A stretch of DNA of 15,418 nt, taken from assembly GCA_015490115.1 (NCBI GenBank), contig WFYM01000105.1:1-15418 (forward strand). Direction: 5' to 3'. The position numbers and the translations under genes were made by a program. The notes beneath the pieces were generated by a model that made no database searches, had not been told where the DNA came from, and worked only from the letters and a program-made list of their open reading frames with translations. Positions 12,207-15,418 of the stretch are shown piece by piece (within the stretch, counting starts at the first letter, position 1; each line of letters begins with the position of its first letter). Source of the DNA: Aquificaceae bacterium (GTDB taxonomy: Bacteria; Aquificota; Aquificia; Aquificales; Aquificaceae).

Positions 12207-13307
12207 ATGAGAGAGTCCCTTACCTTACTGTTCCTCATAGTCTCCTACAACTTCTTCCTCTGGTATATAACCGACACGGGACTCTCCCCTGTTCCCCTCT
12301 TTCCCGAAGATGTGGATCACAAGGTCCTCGTCCTCTCTTACAGCTCTGTCCTTTACCTTAGCTGGGTCTTCGGGGAGAGGGAGAGAATAGTCCAGTGGAT
12401 GGGATACCTCTTCTTCGTTCAGATAGTGGCTCTTAGCTTCTACTTCAGGGACCTCGAGATAATAGTGAGGGATCTCCCACCCGTCATATTCACCTTCATG
12501 CTCGTTGCTCTCTTCGAGTCCTCCGCTGAGAAGGAGAGGAGGATGATCGAGAGGGAGAGGGAGGAGCTTCTCAAGGAGCTTGACAGGGTAAGGGCTGAGA
12601 GGATAAGGACTGAAATAAAGCTGAGGGAACTCGAGTCCGAACTCAAGAAGATCGAAAAAGAAAAAGACCAGCGGGAGAAGATAAACCAGCTCCAAAAGGA
12701 GATAAAGGAATACAGGGAAAAAGTGTCGAGGCTGATAGAGACGAACAGGAAGCTCTTTCAGCTCCTCGACATGCTGAGGACAGGAGGTGAGACCGGTAGG
12801 GAGGAGGTCACGAGCCTGAGAAGGGAGAGGAAAAAGCTGATCAGGGAACTCATACAGCTCCAAGAACTCGTCGAGATATACGCGGACGAAAACGAGAGGC
12901 TGAAGGAAGAAGCTGAGAACTTAAAATCCAAAGTTTCGGAACTCGAGAGGAAGATAGCGGAGCTTGAGGCGGAAAAGGACAGGGCTTTACCACAAAAGGA
13001 GACGGTAAAGAGAATACTGGAGGATACCTTCTCCCTCAAGTTCTCGGAAAGGGCTGTGGAAGAACTTGAGAGACTCCCACCGGACAAGAGGAGGAGGTTC
13101 TTGAGGGAACTCTCGAAGCTCTCTATAAAAGGTATAAAGGCTGAACCTTTGACCGTAGCGAGGGAGGTCTACAAGGTGAGGGTCCCCGGAGGCAGGATAT
13201 ACTTGAGGAAAAAAGAGGGAAGTTGGGAGGTGGTGGGCGTCCTCGGGTCCGAAGACGACAAGGAGAAGGACAGGTATATAAGGGAGGTTTTAAGTAAAAT
13301 AGTCTGA
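12207..13307 (+). CDS. Membrane-anchored coiled-coil protein with C-terminal RelE/ParE-like domain
   Basis: I do not recognise this 366-residue protein as a named family. The first 105 residues hold four probable membrane helices (about 4-20, 38-55, 62-80 and 90-105), with basic residues between the second and third, placing both ends in the cytoplasm. Residues 106-262 are a charged E/K/R/L heptad-rich coiled coil, broken at TGGETG (192-197). From about 275 a compact domain follows: LKFSERAVEELERLPPDKRRRF, a second helix, then EVYKVRVPGGRIYLRKKEGSWEVVGVLG and a last helix ending DRYIREVL. This is the two helices and curved sheet of RelE/ParE toxins, with Arg325 and Arg330 where RelE has sheet arginines and Tyr361 late in the domain. 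There is no antitoxin gene beside it. A NYN nuclease gene follows after 28 bases. Probably RNA- or ribosome-facing at the membrane; the fold call is by eye. Confidence 0.8.
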   Translation: MRESLTLLFLIVSYNFFLWYITDTGLSPVPLFPEDVDHKVLVLSYSSVLYLSWVFGERERIVQWMGYLFFVQIVALSFYFRDLEIIVRDLPPVIFTFMLVALFESSAEKERRMIEREREELLKELDRVRAERIRTEIKLRELESELKKIEKEKDQREKINQLQKEIKEYREKVSRLIETNRKLFQLLDMLRTGGETGREEVTSLRRERKKLIRELIQLQELVEIYADENERLKEEAENLKSKVSELERKIAELEAEKDRALPQKETVKRILEDTFSLKFSERAVEELERLPPDKRRRFLRELSKLSIKGIKAEPLTVAREVYKVRVPGGRIYLRKKEGSWEVVGVLGSEDDKEKDRYIREVLSKIV

Positions 13308-13326
13308 GGACCTCTTTCTTCCTCAG
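13304..13326 (+). other. Intercistronic 7-bp perfect hairpin
   Basis: CTGAGGA (13304-13310) pairs with TCCTCAG (13320-13326) around a nine-base loop. The stem contains the stop codon of the coiled-coil gene and the only AGG close to the NYN start. No T-run follows, so it is not a standard intrinsic terminator. It could tune translation of the NYN gene or mark a processing point. Confidence 0.5.
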
Positions 13327-13335
13327 GTTCGCCCT

Positions 13336-13932
13336 ATGAACGACGAGAGGATAATGATCTTCATAGACGGCTCAAACATATTCCACGGTATAAGGTATCT
13401 GAACATAAAGGTTAACTACTCAAAGCTCGTCGAGTTTCTGAGGGAAAGCAGGAGGCTCGTGAGGACATACTTTTACACAGCCGTCCCTCAGGAGAAGGAC
13501 ATAAAGAAGGGGACCCCGGAGTGGGAGAGCTTCACAAGGCAGAAGAGGTTCCTCGAGGAACTCTCCATGTCCGGGATAAAGGTAAAGACGGCGAAGCTGA
13601 AGAGGCTACCTTCCGGTGAGTTCGTGGAAAAGGAGGTGGACATAATGCTCGCAACCGACATGCTCTCCTTAGCCTATCAAGACGCTTACGACACGGCGAT
13701 ACTCGTGAGCGGTGACAGCGACTTCGTCTACACGGTGGAGGAGGTCCAAAGGATCGGGAAGAGGGTGGAGAACGCCTCCTTCAAAAAGACAAGCTCCCAC
13801 CAGCTCAGAAGAGTCTGCGACAGGTTCATACTCTTGGACGACTTCATAGACAGGTTCATCTACGAGGAAAAGCCTGCCCTCCTCGAAGAGGTGGGCTTTT
13901 GGGAGAAGATAAAGAGCCTATGGAGAAGATGA
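13336..13932 (+). CDS. NYN-domain (LabA/DUF88-like) predicted ribonuclease
   Basis: The 198-residue protein has the PIN-like NYN fold. MIFIDGSNIFHGIR (7-20) holds metal-binding Asp11 with Asn14. EKEVDIMLATDML (98-110) brings Asp102 and Asp108. LVSGDSDFVYTVEEV (123-137) has Asp127 and Asp129. A strand and helix with KRVENASF follow, so all expected acidic residues are present. NYN proteins are metal-dependent nucleases, mostly on RNA; LabA-type members are linked to RNA turnover and regulation. The C-terminal tail ends with an amphipathic WEKIKSLWRR helix that could touch a membrane or partner. The ATG has no good Shine-Dalgarno, and a hairpin lies just upstream. It sits between the membrane coiled-coil gene and rdgB (ATGA overlap). 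Pairing with the membrane protein is inferred from position only. Confidence 0.92.
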   Translation: MNDERIMIFIDGSNIFHGIRYLNIKVNYSKLVEFLRESRRLVRTYFYTAVPQEKDIKKGTPEWESFTRQKRFLEELSMSGIKVKTAKLKRLPSGEFVEKEVDIMLATDMLSLAYQDAYDTAILVSGDSDFVYTVEEVQRIGKRVENASFKKTSSHQLRRVCDRFILLDDFIDRFIYEEKPALLEEVGFWEKIKSLWRR

Positions 13933-14537
13933 AGGTCCTCGTCGCAACTTCTAACGTGGGAAAGCTGAAGGAGATCGAGAGGATCCTCAGACCCTTCGGG
14001 ATCGAGGTTTCGAGACCCCCCGAGGTTCTCAAAGTCGAGGAGTCAGGTAGGACCTTCTTGGAAAACGCCCTAATAAAGGCGAGGGCGTATTTTGAGAGGT
14101 TCGGACTGCCTTCACTCGCTGACGATTCGGGTTTGGAAGTAGAAGCCCTCGGCGGATACCCCGGTGTTTACTCGAGCAGGTTTTACTCGATCGATTTCGG
14201 TGGTGTAGAGGAGCTAAAAGTTTCGGTTGATGAGGCGAACATAAGAAAGCTCCTCAGACTCCTCGAGGGAGAAAAAAATAGGAAGGCGAGGTTCGTGGCT
14301 TGGGTCGTTCTCTATACCGGAGGGGGCGGTGTGTTCGGACACGGGGAGTGCAAGGGGAAGATAGCGGAAGAGCCAAGGGGTGAGAGAGGTTTCGGCTACG
14401 ATCCCGTCTTCATACCCGATGGCTACAGTTCAACTATGGCGGAACTTCCCCCCGAAGAGAAGGACAGGATCTCTCACAGGGGCAAAGCCCTGAGGAACCT
14501 GATCGATACCTTAAGCTCCCTGAGGAGTATATTTTAG
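13929..14537 (+). CDS. rdgB: RdgB/HAM1-type XTP/dITP pyrophosphatase
   Basis: This enzyme removes ITP, dITP and XTP from the nucleotide pool by hydrolysis to the monophosphate and pyrophosphate. The 202-residue protein begins MKVLVATSNVGKLKEIERIL, with the SNxGK substrate motif. It continues with ESGRTFLENALIKAR (38-52), ADDSGLEVEALGGYPGVYSSRF (64-85; Asp65/Asp66 for Mg2+), RGERGFGYDPVF and SHRGKAL near the end, all signatures of the family. The length is normal. The ATG at 13929 overlaps the NYN stop (ATGA); ATGs at 13920 and 13899 in the same frame would add 3 or 13 non-conserved residues. It is co-transcribed with the NYN gene and probably with the tRNA nine bases beyond its stop. Confidence 0.95.
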   Translation: MKVLVATSNVGKLKEIERILRPFGIEVSRPPEVLKVEESGRTFLENALIKARAYFERFGLPSLADDSGLEVEALGGYPGVYSSRFYSIDFGGVEELKVSVDEANIRKLLRLLEGEKNRKARFVAWVVLYTGGGGVFGHGECKGKIAEEPRGERGFGYDPVFIPDGYSSTMAELPPEEKDRISHRGKALRNLIDTLSSLRSIF

Positions 14538-14546
14538 ATCCTGTAA

Positions 14547-14622
14547 GGGTCGGTAGCTCAGCTGGCAGAGCGCGGGACTCTTAATCCCGGGGTCGCGGGT
14601 TCGAATCCCGCCCGACCCACCA
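14547..14622 (+). tRNA. tRNA-Lys (anticodon CTT), CCA encoded
   Basis: A full cloverleaf is readable. The acceptor stem GGGTCGG (14547-14553) pairs with CCGACCC (14612-14618). The D stem is GCTC/GAGC. The anticodon stem CGGGA/TCCCG encloses the loop CTCTTAA with anticodon CTT at 14580-14582. A five-base variable loop is followed by the T stem GCGGG/CCCGC with loop TTCGAAT. The discriminator is A, and CCA is encoded at 14620-14622. It starts nine bases after the rdgB stop and ends 14 bases before the next ATG, so it is probably cut from a longer mRNA. Confidence 0.97.
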
Positions 14623-14636
14623 AAAGAGGTAAAGCC

Positions 14637-15418
14637 ATGGACTACCCCTCATACCTGAAACTCTACGAAACGGGAGAGCTAAAGGAGAGGGTAGAAAGAG
14701 CAAAAGAGATGCTCCTCTCCTGCAAAGTCTGTCCTCACGAGTGCGGAGTGAACAGAATAGAGAACAAACTCGGCTACTGCAAGACCGGGAGGTACGCGAT
14801 CGTCTCGAGCTACTTCCCCCACAGGGGTGAGGAGTTTCCCATAAGAGGCACGAGGGGTAGCGGGACCATATTCTTCTCTTACTGCAACATGAGGTGCGTT
14901 TACTGCCAAAATTACGAGATAAGCCACTTCGGTGAGGGAAGAGAAGTAAAACCGGAGGAACTCGCCCGCATGATGCTGGAGCTTCAGGAGATGGGATGCC
15001 ACAACGTAAACCTCGTCTCCCCCTCCCACGTCGTTCCCCAGATACTCGAAGCGCTCCTCATAGCCGTCGAAAAAGGTCTCAGGATCCCCTTGGTTTACAA
15101 CACCTCCTCCTTCGACTCTTTAGAATCCCTTAAGCTCCTCGACGGTGTTGTGGACATATACCTTGCGGATCTCAAATATCTCAGCAGGGAGTTCGGTAGG
15201 AAGTATTCAAAAGTCAAAGATTACCCGAAGCACGCTGTGGAAGCCATAAAGGAGATGTACCGTCAGGTGGGACCCCTCAAGGTAAACGGTATGGGCGTCG
15301 CGGTGAGGGGTCTCATAGTGAGGCACCTCGTCCTTCCCAACGGCGTATCCACAACCAAGGAGGTGATGGAATTTCTAAGGAGCATAGACCCGAACATGGC
15401 TGTAAACGTTATGGACCA
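14637..15418 (+). CDS. Radical SAM protein of the COG1313 (PflX-like) type, C-terminus beyond window
   Basis: An open frame from the ATG at 14637 runs past the right edge with about 260 residues visible. AGAGGT (14625-14630) stands six bases before the ATG. The N-terminus has a cysteine group, CKVCPHECGVNR (29-40) with LGYCK near 48, typical of COG1313 proteins, whose roles are mostly unproven. GTIFFSYCNMRCVYCQN (76-92) gives the CxxxCxxC motif (Cys83, Cys87, Cys90) that holds the SAM-cleaving [4Fe-4S] cluster. Later pieces such as NLVSPSHVV, YNTSSFDS and DIYLADLKY follow the strand order of the radical SAM barrel of glycyl-radical activases. Despite the database name, there is no pyruvate formate-lyase gene near, and the substrate is unknown. 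It follows tRNA-Lys by 14 bases and may share its transcript. Confidence 0.9.
   Translation, partial: MDYPSYLKLYETGELKERVERAKEMLLSCKVCPHECGVNRIENKLGYCKTGRYAIVSSYFPHRGEEFPIRGTRGSGTIFFSYCNMRCVYCQNYEISHFGEGREVKPEELARMMLELQEMGCHNVNLVSPSHVVPQILEALLIAVEKGLRIPLVYNTSSFDSLESLKLLDGVVDIYLADLKYLSREFGRKYSKVKDYPKHAVEAIKEMYRQVGPLKVNGMGVAVRGLIVRHLVLPNGVSTTKEVMEFLRSIDPNMAVNVMD

Noticed and set aside
12225..12863. 212-codon open frame on the minus strand
   Set aside because: It is antisense to the coiled-coil gene; its Leu/Pro/Phe-rich sequence simply mirrors Glu/Arg/Lys-rich codons.
12207..13307. Methyl-accepting chemotaxis protein or RNase Y identity for the coiled-coil protein
   Set aside because: There is no KH or HD domain and no E-Q-rich signalling hairpin tip; the C-terminal domain has a RelE-like order instead.
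13304..13335. Intrinsic terminator after the coiled-coil gene
   Set aside because: The hairpin is real but is followed by GTTCGCCC rather than a T-run, and the next gene starts ten bases later.
1..15418. CRISPR array, insertion sequence, prophage or defence island
   Set aside because: No spaced direct repeats, transposase or integrase motifs, or phage genes are seen; the tRNA shows no adjacent duplicated 3' end.

Overview
The window looks like chromosomal DNA of a thermophilic bacterium of the Aquificales (Aquifex/Hydrogenobacter/Thermocrinis type). Three things suggest this. Arginine is coded mostly by AGG and isoleucine often by ATA, and the proteins are rich in K, E and R. Genes are packed with almost no spacers, mostly joined by ATGA/GTGA overlaps. 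The IscU closely resembles the structurally studied Aquifex protein, including its acidic tail. The species is not certain. No insertion sequence, phage gene, CRISPR array or long intergenic stretch is visible, and no gap exceeds 100 bases.

Layout from left to right. (1) 1-2082, minus strand: hemA, then a stand-alone Lrp/AsnC ligand-binding domain, then a 57-residue DUF2283-like protein, then murA, which runs off the left edge. Each gene overlaps the next. (2) 2117-2734, plus: a small lipoprotein diverging from hemA. (3) 2700-5793, minus: a tight six-gene sulfur/iron-sulfur operon reading iscU, a PP-loop tRNA-thiolation-type enzyme with an NFACT-R-like tail, a TusA-like sulfur carrier, a DUF1858-like protein, a NifU C-terminal-domain protein, and aroE. 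(4) 5893-7927, plus: pyrB and coaBC. (5) 7914-12188, minus: a PfpI/DJ-1 protein, a znuACB-type metal ABC transporter, a tandem HepT-like (HEPN) protein that has lost its catalytic histidines, and a short-chain dehydrogenase. (6) 12207-15418, plus: a four-helix membrane protein with a long coiled coil and a C-terminal RelE/ParE-like domain, a NYN-domain (LabA-type) nuclease, an RdgB-type nucleotide pyrophosphatase, tRNA-Lys(CTT), and a COG1313-type radical SAM protein cut by the right edge.

Most genes are ordinary metabolism: tetrapyrrole, peptidoglycan, shikimate, pyrimidine and CoA synthesis, metal uptake and nucleotide-pool cleaning. Three places go beyond that. The first is the membrane-anchored coiled-coil RelE-like protein paired with a NYN nuclease across a 28-bp gap holding a 7-bp hairpin; its plan recalls RNase Y (membrane anchor, coiled coil, RNA-acting domain) with unrelated domains. 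The second is the HepT-HepT fusion protein, with no nucleotidyltransferase partner, inside a metal-transport operon. The third is the iscU to NifU-C cluster, which reads as a self-contained sulfur relay towards tRNA thiolation. Genes that begin transcription units mostly lack a Shine-Dalgarno sequence and have an AT-rich -10-like hexamer 4-12 bases before the ATG, which suggests leaderless or very short-leader mRNAs.
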